64,000 bases of DNA from Spirochaetota bacterium (GCA_029562645.1 JAKQUI010000048.1:124001-188000), one strand, 5' to 3'; shown: positions 50,720 through 59,610, numbered from the stretch's first letter. Notes: a model not told the origin generated them from the letters alone. Program-made: numbers and translations.

Positions 50720-51394
50720 ATGAAAAAGTTCATTGTGATCGGACTCGGCAATTTCGGCTTCCATATTGCAAAAACGCTGGTTGAAAACGACTGCGAGGTG
50801 CTCGGCATCGATAGCGACCACGAGATCGTGGAACGCGCGAAAGACCATATCACCTACGCCATCATCGGCGACGCGGCGAACCGCGAGGTCCTCGAAAGCC
50901 TTTCCATCAGGGATTTCGACTGCGCCGTCGTGAGCGTTGGACGGGACATGGGGATGAGCATCCTGATCACGCTCTACCTGAAGGAGATCGGCATACCGAA
51001 AATAATCGTGCGCGCCATCACGGAGGACCATGGGAAAATCCTGGACATGCTGGGCGTAAGCGAGATATCCTTTCCCGAGAAGGACATGGCCATCCGGCTG
51101 GGATTCAAGCTTTCCCTGAAAAACGCGCTCGATTATCTCCCGATTGGCGCCGAATACGGAATCGTCGAAGTGAACACGCCCGATAGCTTCGTGGGGAAAA
51201 ACCTCAAGGAACTCGCCATCAATACACGGTTCCACTGCCAGATCATCGGCATCAAGAACAATACGGGCGTGGCAGGGGCCTCGCGCGAGCAGATAAGCAT
51301 TGCGCCATCACCCGACGAGCCCCTCGCAAAGGGATCGATCATGATCGTCCTTGGAAAGGAAAAGGACATTGACCGAATCCAGTCTCTTGGATAG
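50720..51394 (+). CDS. ktrA: KtrA/TrkA-type RCK regulatory subunit
   Basis: A 224-residue cytoplasmic protein with one RCK unit: nucleotide-binding FIVIGLGNFGFHIAKTL with acidic LGIDSD at the end of strand 2 and a TrkA-C domain in the last about 85 residues. It gates KtrB in response to ATP/ADP and c-di-AMP in other bacteria. Single RCK length supports KtrA over TrkA. 1 base gap to the convergent MBL gene. Confidence 0.94.
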   Translation: MKKFIVIGLGNFGFHIAKTLVENDCEVLGIDSDHEIVERAKDHITYAIIGDAANREVLESLSIRDFDCAVVSVGRDMGMSILITLYLKEIGIPKIIVRAITEDHGKILDMLGVSEISFPEKDMAIRLGFKLSLKNALDYLPIGAEYGIVEVNTPDSFVGKNLKELAINTRFHCQIIGIKNNTGVAGASREQISIAPSPDEPLAKGSIMIVLGKEKDIDRIQSLG

Positions 51395-51395
51395 G

Positions 51396-52352
51396 CTAGA
51401 TATCAATCTCCATCCCATCGTAGGCGATCTCGACGCGTAGATTGCTGTTGCGTTTTCCGCCCATGTTCAGGTATGCCTTGGCGTTCGCCAGCACGCTTTC
51501 GAGCTTGTCGTCTCCGTAATCCGGTTCATGATGCCAGAGGATCAGCCGCTTCACATTGAAGCGCGAAACGATGTCGATAGCGATGGACGCCGATGAGTGC
51601 CCCCAATCGATCTTGTTGATGGACTCCTCGAACGTGTACTGGGTATCGAAGACGACCACCTCGGCGTTATTGAAGAATTCCCGATATGCGCCGATATTGT
51701 CGATCTCGTCTATGTTGAACTCACAGTCGCTTGTAAACACGAATGCCTTGCCCCGGTCCTCGATGCGAAACCCGAAACAGCCGCCCGGATGTCGCATTCG
51801 CTTGTTGAGGATCCGAAGATTGTTCAGGAAGAGCTCCTCCTCCTTCTCGATGACAAAAAAGTCCTTGGTCGCGAACATGTAGTCGAGGTTCACCGGGAAA
51901 TGGCTGAACACTTGTTGATACTCAATACGCTCGCGGATGTCCGTAAACGGCGAATAGATATTAAACCGGTTTCCCTTTACATAAAACGGCTTAAAGAACG
52001 GCAGTCCCTGGATATGGTCCCAGTGGGTATGGGTAAAGAGAATGGTTGCAACGCCTTTCCCCTGGCCAAACTCCGTTTTCATGAGCTCGTTTCCCAGGTC
52101 CCGTATTCCGGTACCGGCATCGATGATAATGATATCGTCATTGTCCGACCGGACCTCCAGGGTCGTGGTGCACCCTCCATACGACGCCCTGACGGAAAAC
52201 GGCAGCGATTCAATAAAACGATCGATTGAATCCTTCGAGGCGATGTCCTTCGGCGTTGCGAGGGTGAGAGCGCGGCGGATTTTATCCGCGATTTGCATAT
52301 GCGAGTACGAAGTGGGGATGGACCCCCGGACACCCCAGAGCTTTACTTTCAT
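51396..52352 (-). CDS. MBL-fold metallohydrolase
   Basis: A 318-residue protein starting KVKLWGVRGSIPT, a common opening of MBL-fold phosphodiesterases. Metal motifs: THTHWDH, DSDCEF-type TSDCEFNID (Asp) and LILWHHEPDYGDD (His). Similar proteins are annotated as cyclic-nucleotide or phosphodiester hydrolases; the substrate is not clear. The longer frame to 52421 is rejected because the ATG at 52352 has GGTGATA before it and fits the family N-terminus. Own promoter upstream. Confidence 0.85.
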   Translation of the reverse strand: MKVKLWGVRGSIPTSYSHMQIADKIRRALTLATPKDIASKDSIDRFIESLPFSVRASYGGCTTTLEVRSDNDDIIIIDAGTGIRDLGNELMKTEFGQGKGVATILFTHTHWDHIQGLPFFKPFYVKGNRFNIYSPFTDIRERIEYQQVFSHFPVNLDYMFATKDFFVIEKEEELFLNNLRILNKRMRHPGGCFGFRIEDRGKAFVFTSDCEFNIDEIDNIGAYREFFNNAEVVVFDTQYTFEESINKIDWGHSSASIAIDIVSRFNVKRLILWHHEPDYGDDKLESVLANAKAYLNMGGKRNSNLRVEIAYDGMEIDI

Positions 52353-52409
52353 CGTATCACCATGGATCGCGCGTATCGTTCCGGGCGTCTCTGCCGCGGA
52401 GGCACAAGG

Positions 52410-52437
52410 ACTGTATCTCACGACAGGTCAACGTCAA
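52410..52437 (-). promoter_or_regulatory. Candidate promoter for the MBL gene
   Basis: On the minus strand TTGACG (52432-52437) and TACAGT (52410-52415) are separated by 16 bases, about 50 bases before the transcript reaches the ATG at 52352. Confidence 0.42.
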
Positions 52438-52524
52438 GAAATTATTTCCTCATACGATAAAAAGTCTTGAAAATTCGAATACGCCATTGACCGTTAACCA
52501 CATTTCATAACCGTGAGGCCCCCT

Positions 52525-53736
52525 ATGAAATTTTCCTCCCGAATCCTGAATATTAAGCCCTCACCGACGCTCGAGGTGACCGCACTTGCGAATGCAATGA
52601 AGGCCAAAGGAATTGACGTTATCGGGTTTGGATCGGGCGAGCCCGATTTCGACACTCCTCAATCCATCAAAGATGCGGCCGTTCGGGCCATCGAATCGGG
52701 GAAGACGAAATACACACCGGCGGGCGGTATCGCGGAACTCAAAAAGGCGATCGTGCATAAATTCAAGCGCGATAACGCCCTCGAGTACGCGACCTCCGAG
52801 GTTATTGTCAATAACGGCGGGAAGCACTCGTTCTATAATCTGATGCAGGTCCTGCTTGATCCGGGCGAAGAGGTCCTCATACCGGCCCCCTACTGGGTTT
52901 CCTATCCCGACATGGTGATGCTTGCCGGCGGGACTCCCATTATCATCGAAACATCACGCGATTCCGGTTACAAGATAACGCCTCAGCAACTCCAAGCGGC
53001 CATTACCAAACAGACCCGTGCGATCGTTATCAACTCTCCGTCTAACCCAACCGGTGCGACCTATTCGCGCGATGAACTCTCCGCGCTCGCTGAGGTCCTC
53101 GTACAGCATGACATACTTCTGATCTCCGACGATATTTACGAATCGATCCTCTACGACGGAAACGCCTTTGTCAATATCGCGAACCTTTCCGAAGAGCTCA
53201 AAAAGCGCTCGGTCGTCCTCAATGGTGTTTCGAAAGCCTATTCGATGACGGGCTGGCGGATCGGATACATGGCCGGGGATGAATCGCTCATCAAGAAGAT
53301 CGACATACTTCAAAGCCAATCGACCTCAAATCCAACATCGATTTCTCAGTGGGCGTCGGTCGAGGCGCTCATGGGCGACCAGCGCGTCATCGCCGAAATG
53401 GTGAATGCATTCGACCGGCGCAGGCGGATCATCGTGAACGGGTTAAACGAAATCCCGGGGTTCGACTGCATCATGCCTCCGGGAGCCTTTTACGCGTTTC
53501 CGGATATCGACGGGGTCACGCGTCTGCCCGGCTGGAAGTCGATCGTCGAACGATACCCCGGACCGTACGCATCCTCGACGCTGACAAGCTACCTTCTCGA
53601 GGAGGCGCGGGTGGCCGTGGTTCCCGGCATCGCATTCGGCATCGATCGCAATATCCGACTGTCCTTCGCCACGTCAGATGATAACATCATCGAAGGCGTC
53701 AGCCGCATGAAGGAGGTCGTCGGCCGGCTCATATGA
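52525..53736 (+). CDS. Aspartate aminotransferase-type PLP enzyme
   Basis: A 403-residue class I aminotransferase of the Ib group. Motifs: GSGEPDFDTPQSIKDAA, YWVSYPDMVMLAGG, NSPSNPTGATYS, ISDDIYESILYDG, PLP lysine in LNGVSKAYSMTGWRIGY and RLSFATSDD (carboxylate Arg). GAGG lies six bases before the chosen ATG; an upstream GTG in frame is less likely. Convergent with the aminopropyltransferase gene, gap of two bases. Confidence 0.92.
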   Translation: MKFSSRILNIKPSPTLEVTALANAMKAKGIDVIGFGSGEPDFDTPQSIKDAAVRAIESGKTKYTPAGGIAELKKAIVHKFKRDNALEYATSEVIVNNGGKHSFYNLMQVLLDPGEEVLIPAPYWVSYPDMVMLAGGTPIIIETSRDSGYKITPQQLQAAITKQTRAIVINSPSNPTGATYSRDELSALAEVLVQHDILLISDDIYESILYDGNAFVNIANLSEELKKRSVVLNGVSKAYSMTGWRIGYMAGDESLIKKIDILQSQSTSNPTSISQWASVEALMGDQRVIAEMVNAFDRRRRIIVNGLNEIPGFDCIMPPGAFYAFPDIDGVTRLPGWKSIVERYPGPYASSTLTSYLLEEARVAVVPGIAFGIDRNIRLSFATSDDNIIEGVSRMKEVVGRLI

Positions 53737-53738
53737 TC

Positions 53739-55271
53739 CTAGAGGTCGTGTGACTTCCATCCGCGCACATAGTACGAATACAGCACCGGCGTGTTAAACG
53801 TGTTGATTCTCGTATCGACCGGTCCGTTGTCCTGGGCGAAGTGCAGCGCATTCATGAACGTAGTTCTGGTGTAATACCGCGCATCGACGGCAGTGTCGTG
53901 CTCCCTCAGACGAATTTCGCCAAGCGTCTTTTTCGATCCGATATTAAACCCCCACTCGCCGAAGGTCGGGACGTAAACGCGATACGGCACCACGCTCGGG
54001 AACACGCGCTTCATCGTATTGTGTATGCACCAGAAAGCCTCTCGCGCGAAGAGCGGCGACGTCGATTGCGTTACAAATACGCCGTCCGGCGCGAGGTTTT
54101 TCGCGACCAATCGAAAAAACTCCTCAGTATACAGCTTCGCGATCGTCTCGTCATGGGGATCCGGAAAATCCGCGATGATGACATCGAAGAGCCTGCGGTG
54201 CTCCATGAGGAACCGATGCGCATCTCCCACGGTGATGCGAACCCGGGGATCATGAAGCGCTAAATCGTTGATTTTCTGGAATGACGGATTTCGCAGGGAA
54301 AGGCGAATCATCTCGGGATCGAGCTCGACGAGATGTATCAATTGCACGGTACGCATTTTCTTTATCTCGCGTACGGCAAGCCCGTCGCCGCCGCCCATCA
54401 CCAGGACGCTTTTCGGATCGGTTTCGCGCATCAAGAGTGCGGGAAAGACGAGCATCTCGTGATAGCGGTACTCGTCGAAGGTCGAGAATTGCAGCGCGCC
54501 GTCAAGGAAGAGCCGAAAGTCGTCCCCGCTCCTCGTGAGCACAATCTCCTGAAAGGACGACCGTTTCGAAAACACGATATCGTCGGCATACAGGTTCCGC
54601 TGGAGGAGGTGTCCGATCTTCCCGGACGCACCCGCGAGAACCCCCATAATTATAAGGCATGAGATCGGATATACGACATGCCATCGTCTTTTTCCGGGAT
54701 ACTCGATAACGACGACCAGAAATAACGCCACCGCGATATTCACTGAACCGACGATCACGCTGGTGAGATATCGTCCCACGAACGGGAATAGGACCAACGG
54801 GAACAGCAGGGACCCGATGAGGCCGCCGACATAGTCGAAGGTGAGCACATTCGAGATGATGTCGCGAAGCGATCCGTGTTTTTTCAGGATTCGCGTCACC
54901 AGCGGAATCTCAAGACCCACCAAGACGCCGATCCCGATAAGGAAAAAAAACTGCAGCGCGTAAAAGGAAAGCAGGTAGGTGAAGAATACGCTGAGGACGG
55001 TGACGGACACCCCCCCGACCAGGCCCAGCACCGCTTCAATGAGTATGAAATTCCTGACGAGATCCTTGGTGATGTATCGCGAGAGATACGATCCGAGTCC
55101 CATCGCGCTTAAAAAAATTCCGATGGTGATCGAATACTGCTGAACCGGATTCCCCAGCAAGTACGTCGCCAGGGAACCCAGCACGAGCTCGTAGACAATA
55201 CCGCAGAGCGAGAGAATGAATACCGAAAAGAGCAGTATCCGCTGTTCGGTATGCGGATGTACGGCGCTCAC
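53739..55271 (-). CDS. Membrane-embedded spermidine synthase-like aminopropyltransferase
   Basis: A 510-residue protein. The N-terminal about 215 residues form roughly seven membrane helices (LLFSVFILSLCGIVYELVLG onward). The C-terminal half is a spermidine-synthase fold: ALQFSTFDEYRYHEMLVFPA, VLVMGGGDGLAVREI, VELDPEMI, and VIIADFPDPHDE (catalytic Asp region). It transfers an aminopropyl group from decarboxylated AdoMet to an amine acceptor, here probably at the membrane. It overlaps DUF350 by four bases and is the last gene of the SPFH-DUF4178 operon. No AdoMet decarboxylase is in the window. Confidence 0.88.
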   Translation of the reverse strand: MSAVHPHTEQRILLFSVFILSLCGIVYELVLGSLATYLLGNPVQQYSITIGIFLSAMGLGSYLSRYITKDLVRNFILIEAVLGLVGGVSVTVLSVFFTYLLSFYALQFFFLIGIGVLVGLEIPLVTRILKKHGSLRDIISNVLTFDYVGGLIGSLLFPLVLFPFVGRYLTSVIVGSVNIAVALFLVVVIEYPGKRRWHVVYPISCLIIMGVLAGASGKIGHLLQRNLYADDIVFSKRSSFQEIVLTRSGDDFRLFLDGALQFSTFDEYRYHEMLVFPALLMRETDPKSVLVMGGGDGLAVREIKKMRTVQLIHLVELDPEMIRLSLRNPSFQKINDLALHDPRVRITVGDAHRFLMEHRRLFDVIIADFPDPHDETIAKLYTEEFFRLVAKNLAPDGVFVTQSTSPLFAREAFWCIHNTMKRVFPSVVPYRVYVPTFGEWGFNIGSKKTLGEIRLREHDTAVDARYYTRTTFMNALHFAQDNGPVDTRINTFNTPVLYSYYVRGWKSHDL

Positions 55272-55555
55272 TTTTTCGCTTCGATATCGGTTGCAACGGG
55301 CGCATCGGCCTTAACCGGCCGTGTTTTCGAGCTCGTCGGCGTCGAAATAACCGATGCGACGATTATCGACAGTCCAATGATAATTGAACCGATGATAATG
55401 CCGAGCGAGGTGTTCTGGTCGTCCTCGATCTCTTTCTTGATGGAGAACGGGCAGATCAGCTTGAACAACAGGAAGCCGATACCCATGACTGCGATGCCAA
55501 CCAATGAATAAATAACCGTTTCGATGATCCCTATTCCCACACTTCCCCAATCCAT
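55268..55555 (-). CDS. DUF350 small membrane protein
   Basis: A 95-residue protein with two membrane segments (about 10-28 and 48-66: IIETVIYSLVGIAVMGIGF and SLGIIIGSIIIGLSIIVAS) matching DUF350 (YjfL-type). DUF350 genes recur next to spermidine-synthase-like and DUF4178 genes. The start ATG has GGAGG 12 bases upstream, longer than ideal. Four-base overlap with the aminopropyltransferase. Confidence 0.8.
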   Translation of the reverse strand: MDWGSVGIGIIETVIYSLVGIAVMGIGFLLFKLICPFSIKKEIEDDQNTSLGIIIGSIIIGLSIIVASVISTPTSSKTRPVKADAPVATDIEAKK

Positions 55556-55633
55556 GATGGTATGGTACCTCCGTATTTGATATTCTTCGTTACCGACTGC
55601 CGCGAATCGAATGACACGCACATTTCACGCATG

Positions 55634-55825
55634 CTACTTTCCCGTTCGTATTCCGCCCGGCCTGCCCCGTCCATAATACCCGGCGCTCCCGACGCGCACC
55701 GACTTGCGTTCCGTACGCTGTTTGCCGATATAATAGTTCCCGGCGCGATTGTACCCGACAAACTGCGACGACATCCAGTACACTCCGCCCAGGGCAAGGA
55801 CCACTACCACAATCGCGCGCCACAT
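55634..55825 (-). CDS. 63-residue membrane protein with basic tail, hypothetical
   Basis: One N-terminal membrane helix (residues 3-20, RAIVVVVLALGGVYWMSSQF) followed by a Gly/Arg/Tyr-rich basic tail (SAGYYGRGRPGGIRTGK). GAGGTATGCG gives a good ribosome site. It lies inside the operon, 21 bases after DUF4178 and 78 bases before DUF350. No family recognised. Confidence 0.62.
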   Translation of the reverse strand: MWRAIVVVVLALGGVYWMSSQFVGYNRAGNYYIGKQRTERKSVRVGSAGYYGRGRPGGIRTGK

Positions 55826-55846
55826 CGCATACCTCGCTTCACGGTC

Positions 55847-57295
55847 TCAATGGTTCGCCATTTCGAACGGCAGTTCATTGTAGTTCTTCCCCCGATAATG
55901 ATTCACCAATAGCAGCACGGAAAATAATACGATCGGAATGAAAAAGTACCGGAACCCTTTCACGTTTTCGAGAATCGAAATGGCGATTGCGCCGGATTTC
56001 CGCGGCTTTTCGCTGAACAGCTCCACATACAGATAATAGCTCCCGGGATCATCGAGGATGAAATCGGTCTCGCCCGAGGTATCGCTCTCGTGCCACTTGC
56101 CCTCGTCGTCGTAACCCTCCTCGTCCCAGAAGTCTCCGTTAAAGGCGTATGATTCGACGGGTTCCTCGAATTCATCAATTTCCGCAAGCGCCGTTCGTAT
56201 CCCGTCTGCACCCGCCTGCCGCGACTCGAATTGACGAATGCGGTCCTCCTTGATCAGCAGTAGACGGAACGATTGCCATTCCAGGCGAAGCGGTTGCACG
56301 GCGCTGTCGACGGCGACTCTGACCGTATACAATGAGTTTGAACGCTGGAACACTGCGGGACCGAACAGTATTTGGCTTGCATACACCTGCTTCCCCTGCT
56401 CGACCTTCACTTCGTTTTCAACGAGGACCCGGCGGGTTTTCGAAATGTCCGGGAGCGAATCGCCGGAAACGGCGGCATATATGATATAGATGATCGCGGC
56501 GACAATGCCGATCCCATAGATACGCGCACGCCAGGCATATGCGGAACGCTTCCTGCGAGTTTTTTCATAGGCGTCCTTGAATTCTGCTCCGCGGAAGGCG
56601 TCGATGATCACTCCGTGCGGAACAACCGTTCCCCGGGTTATGGAAACCTCGTCCTCGTCCTGCTCGATGGTGATATAGAAACCCTGATGTTTGAAATCAT
56701 AGACGGTGATCGGTTCTCCAATCTCAGGCTGCCAGGGGAGCTCGCCTTCGGCGAAGACGATGCGGGCGGTGTATCGGGTCCGCTCCCGAGAAACCTTCTT
56801 TCCCTCGAATTCGATTGAGGAGGGGTCTGTCGCGAGATCGATAGAATTCGGCGTGTATTCCTCGAAGGAATATATCTCCCCCTCCTCTTCCACGAAGTAT
56901 CGATAGGTCCCCTCGGACGAGATCGCCAACCATTCGTCCCAGGTTTCGACCTCCCATTCGTCCTCGTCCTGATAACGAATGTGCCCGATGATCTCGTATT
57001 CGACGCCGTCGATGGTCCCCTTGATACCCAGCTTGAACACGGACTTGTCGAGGTCGCGCCTGAACATGTCCGCATAGTATTCATAGTACTCCTGTGAGTG
57101 CTGATCGTACTCCTTGCCGCAATTGAGGCATCGGGCGATCGGGATGTACTCCTCGTCCTCGCCGCTTCCTTCAACGCGATGGGTTTTTGTGATATCACCC
57201 CCGCAGGCGGAGCATTTGAGGGCCTTCAGGTCGGGCGATGCCTTTTTCTTCGGGGATTGCTCGTCGGTGCCGGTCTTTTCGTTTTCGGTGCCCAT
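55847..57295 (-). CDS. DUF4178 protein with zinc ribbon and two membrane helices
   Basis: A 482-residue protein. An N-terminal zinc ribbon (KCSACGGDI and ARCLNCGKEYD) is followed by two DUF4178-like beta units (LGIKGTIDGVEYEIIGHIRY with WEVETWDEWL; then IVFAEGELPWQPEIGEPITV), a membrane helix near residue 268-286, a large extracytoplasmic domain and a last helix near 450-468. The DUF4178 unit keeps the paired Trp/Glu pattern. Member of the SPFH operon (5 bases after the smaller DUF4178 gene). Confidence 0.82.
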   Translation of the reverse strand: MGTENEKTGTDEQSPKKKASPDLKALKCSACGGDITKTHRVEGSGEDEEYIPIARCLNCGKEYDQHSQEYYEYYADMFRRDLDKSVFKLGIKGTIDGVEYEIIGHIRYQDEDEWEVETWDEWLAISSEGTYRYFVEEEGEIYSFEEYTPNSIDLATDPSSIEFEGKKVSRERTRYTARIVFAEGELPWQPEIGEPITVYDFKHQGFYITIEQDEDEVSITRGTVVPHGVIIDAFRGAEFKDAYEKTRRKRSAYAWRARIYGIGIVAAIIYIIYAAVSGDSLPDISKTRRVLVENEVKVEQGKQVYASQILFGPAVFQRSNSLYTVRVAVDSAVQPLRLEWQSFRLLLIKEDRIRQFESRQAGADGIRTALAEIDEFEEPVESYAFNGDFWDEEGYDDEGKWHESDTSGETDFILDDPGSYYLYVELFSEKPRKSGAIAISILENVKGFRYFFIPIVLFSVLLLVNHYRGKNYNELPFEMANH

Positions 57296-57300
57296 TGGGC

Positions 57301-57906
57301 TTACCCCTCAACGACAATATCCCGCTTCAGGAGCGGTCTTCCAATAAAAAGCTCGATCTCGTCCTCATCGAACTCGATTGAGGTCTTTTTCCCGTTCCAC
57401 ACCCCGTCGATATAGGTAACCTTTGTTCCCGGCTCGGTATAGTGGAACAGTTCCCCCTCGCCGCCCTCGATGACCGCGCTCCCCTTCTCCTTGATCATGA
57501 CCTTCTTGTCGCCGATCATGATGTTCTGGCCGGCCCGCAATGACGACATGTCGAGCGGTATGTCAATCGCCTCGATGAGCTCGGTGAAGAGCGTGAAGGT
57601 GCCTTCGTCCTCGGCGAACCATGCCGGCTCCCCATCGTACTCGATGAACCATTCGTCGAAGTGGCCGCCATCGTACTTATAGCGAAGGCGTCCCTGGGCC
57701 GTGAAGGGTTTTCCCAAAATGGTCCCGCGGCTTCCCACCTGAAAAAGCGAGGGAAAGTCCGCAAGCTTCGGGTGTTTCCCCGTGGGATCGAGTCCGTCGA
57801 CCGTCACCTTGTGGTGGGTGCCGCAGTAGTCGCAGACGACAACCTTGCTGAATCGGTTTTTTACTTCAATGGGCGCGCCGCAAGATGTGCAGGTATACGC
57901 TGCCAT
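57301..57906 (-). CDS. Short DUF4178 protein with N-terminal zinc ribbon
   Basis: A 201-residue soluble protein. Zinc ribbon YTCTSCGAPI and VVCDYCGTHH at residues 4-32, then one DUF4178 domain (LFQVGSRGTILGKPFTAQGRLRYKY, HFDEWFIEYDG, AWFAEDEGTFTLF). No membrane helix. It lies 7 bases after the SPFH gene. Compared with the 482-residue neighbour it lacks the membrane part, so the two may act as soluble and membrane partners. Confidence 0.85.
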   Translation of the reverse strand: MAAYTCTSCGAPIEVKNRFSKVVVCDYCGTHHKVTVDGLDPTGKHPKLADFPSLFQVGSRGTILGKPFTAQGRLRYKYDGGHFDEWFIEYDGEPAWFAEDEGTFTLFTELIEAIDIPLDMSSLRAGQNIMIGDKKVMIKEKGSAVIEGGEGELFHYTEPGTKVTYIDGVWNGKKTSIEFDEDEIELFIGRPLLKRDIVVEG

Positions 57907-57913
57907 CGCGCAC

Positions 57914-59035
57914 CTATGCGGACTTTTCGCCGCATTCGGGACAGAACTTCGCCCCGGCCTGCATCGCCGCGCCGCACTTGGCGCACTTTACGTCCTGGAG
58001 GCTCGCGCCGCACTCGGGGCAGAATTTCGCGTCCGGTTTGATCTTCGCCTGGCATTTCGGACACGCGCGGGTCACGATCATCTCCTTTCCGCATTCGGAA
58101 CAGAACTTCGCGTCCGGCTTGTTGGCCACGCCGCACGACGGGCACTTGACGGCCGCGCCCTGCCCGCCCTGCGCACTGCCCATGGCGCCCTGCATCATGG
58201 TCCCCATCTGCTGACCCATGCCGAATCCCATGCCGGCTCCCATCATGCCGCCCGCGCCGTTGCTCGATGCTGCCTTCTCCATGGTATCGAAGGTGCGTTT
58301 CATCTTGTAATCGTCCTGGCCCATGATGCCGATCTCGGCCTTGTCGGCCAGCGCCTTCTTGAGCCGCTTGACCGACTCGTCCTCCTCCGGCGCATTAATC
58401 GATTCGACGGCGAACCGCACCAGCTCTATGCCGAAGCTGGTGAAATCCTCGCTGATCTTCGCCTTGCCGGCGGTCGCGATCTCGTCCAGGTACGCGGTCA
58501 TCTTGAAAATGGTGATGTTCTGCTTGATCATCGTCTCGGAGATGAGGTCCTGGATCTTCGGGATGATGATCTGATCGCGCAACGCGGTGCCGATCGCGTC
58601 GGTCGTGAACGCCTTCCAGGTCCCGATCGCCATCATGAGCAGCGGCTTGGAATCGTTGATCCGGATGGAATAGTTCCCGAATGCGCGCACGGGGATCGCC
58701 AGATTGAAGGTCGGATCCATGAGCTGCATCGGCTGTCGCGTTCCCCACTTGAGGTTTGGAATCTCGGTTTTATTCAGGAAATAGACCTCGGCCGGAAAGG
58801 GCGATTTCCCGCCGAAGGGGAGATTGACCAGCTTCTCGAGGATGGGGATGTTTCCGGTTTTTAGCGTATGACGACCGGCGCCGAAGGAATCGAGCGCGCG
58901 TCCCTCCCGGAAGAAAACGGCTTCCTGGTGCTCCATGACGATGAGCTGCGCGCCCATCGAGATCGACCCTTCGGGGAACCGATAGATTATTTCGCCTTCT
59001 TTATTCTCCCATTTAACTACATCGAGCAACGCCAT
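57914..59035 (-). CDS. SPFH-domain protein with three C-terminal zinc ribbons (YdjI-like)
   Basis: A 373-residue protein. Residues about 20-245 match the virion-core/YdjI-type SPFH family: MGAQLIVMEHQEAVFFREGRALDSFGAGRHTL, NLKWGTRQP, MVIGTWKAF-type MAIGTWKAFTTD and ISEDFTSFGIELVRFAVESIN. A Met/Gly-rich linker (about 255-290) joins three ribbons from residue 296: CPSC/CSEC, CPKC/CPEC, CAKC/CPEC. B. subtilis YdjI-type proteins help recruit PspA to the membrane. The ATG directly follows the upstream stop. Confidence 0.88.
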   Translation of the reverse strand: MALLDVVKWENKEGEIIYRFPEGSISMGAQLIVMEHQEAVFFREGRALDSFGAGRHTLKTGNIPILEKLVNLPFGGKSPFPAEVYFLNKTEIPNLKWGTRQPMQLMDPTFNLAIPVRAFGNYSIRINDSKPLLMMAIGTWKAFTTDAIGTALRDQIIIPKIQDLISETMIKQNITIFKMTAYLDEIATAGKAKISEDFTSFGIELVRFAVESINAPEEDESVKRLKKALADKAEIGIMGQDDYKMKRTFDTMEKAASSNGAGGMMGAGMGFGMGQQMGTMMQGAMGSAQGGQGAAVKCPSCGVANKPDAKFCSECGKEMIVTRACPKCQAKIKPDAKFCPECGASLQDVKCAKCGAAMQAGAKFCPECGEKSA

Positions 59036-59560
59036 CTAGAGCACCTCCAGGATAACGGATTTTCTCCCGTCAATTTCCTTCTCGAATTCATTGAGCTTTT
59101 TTAAGATGTCCGCAACAATTCCGGAAACCGCACCCGGCTCGACGCCCGACAAGCGATCGAACTCGGTCCCGATCTCGTCCAGCCGGAAGATAAGGTTCCA
59201 GTCGTAGGCAAGCAGCTTGTCCTGTTGCTCCGGCGTCATTGAAACGCCGGTGAACGATTTCTTCCCGTAATCGGCGAACTGGCATTTCTTCAAAATCCGC
59301 TCTAGTACCGTGCCAAGCGAATCGAGACGGGACAGGACGTCGTGATCGACGCTTTTCTGCATGTCTCGCATCGCTCCGCTTACGGTCTGCTTGAAGGCAA
59401 GAATTTTATCGACCATAAAGTTCCGGATCACCCGATCGGCATCGTACTTCTCGCCGGTTTCCACATATCCCTGGAATCCCGGCACCGCGGTGATGATTCT
59501 GCTTAACAGGTCGCGCTGACCCTCGATGTTGCGCTTAATGTCGTTGATATCAGGGGACAT
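59036..59560 (-). CDS. Helical protein, first gene of the SPFH operon, hypothetical
   Basis: A 174-residue, mostly helical soluble protein (SPDINDIKRNIEGQRDLLSRI; AVSGIVADILKKLNEFEKEID-type end) with no membrane helix. Not PspA: the long continuous coiled coil and the PspA N-terminal helix are missing. AGGAGGAGCC precedes the ATG. As first gene behind a strong promoter, it may be the operon's accessory or adapter protein. No family recognised. Confidence 0.72.
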   Translation of the reverse strand: MSPDINDIKRNIEGQRDLLSRIITAVPGFQGYVETGEKYDADRVIRNFMVDKILAFKQTVSGAMRDMQKSVDHDVLSRLDSLGTVLERILKKCQFADYGKKSFTGVSMTPEQQDKLLAYDWNLIFRLDEIGTEFDRLSGVEPGAVSGIVADILKKLNEFEKEIDGRKSVILEVL

Positions 59561-59582
59561 GGCTCCTCCTTTGCTGCATTGA

Positions 59583-59610
59583 AATATACGTCAGTCGCGA
59601 TAAAAGTCAA
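59583..59610 (-). promoter_or_regulatory. Promoter for the SPFH-DUF4178-DUF350-aminopropyltransferase operon
   Basis: On the minus strand TTGACT (59605-59610) and TATATT (59583-59588) are separated by 16 bases. The transcript would start near 59576, about 16 bases before the ATG at 59560, in an AT-rich gap with no gene (59561-59699). Confidence 0.55.

Noticed and set aside
57960-58160. Tandem DNA repeat in the SPFH gene's 3' end
   Set aside because: The similarity between units is explained by three protein zinc ribbons, not by a satellite or CRISPR.
59036-59560. 174-residue first gene of the SPFH operon as PspA
   Set aside because: It is too short and lacks the PspA N-terminal amphipathic helix and long coiled coil.
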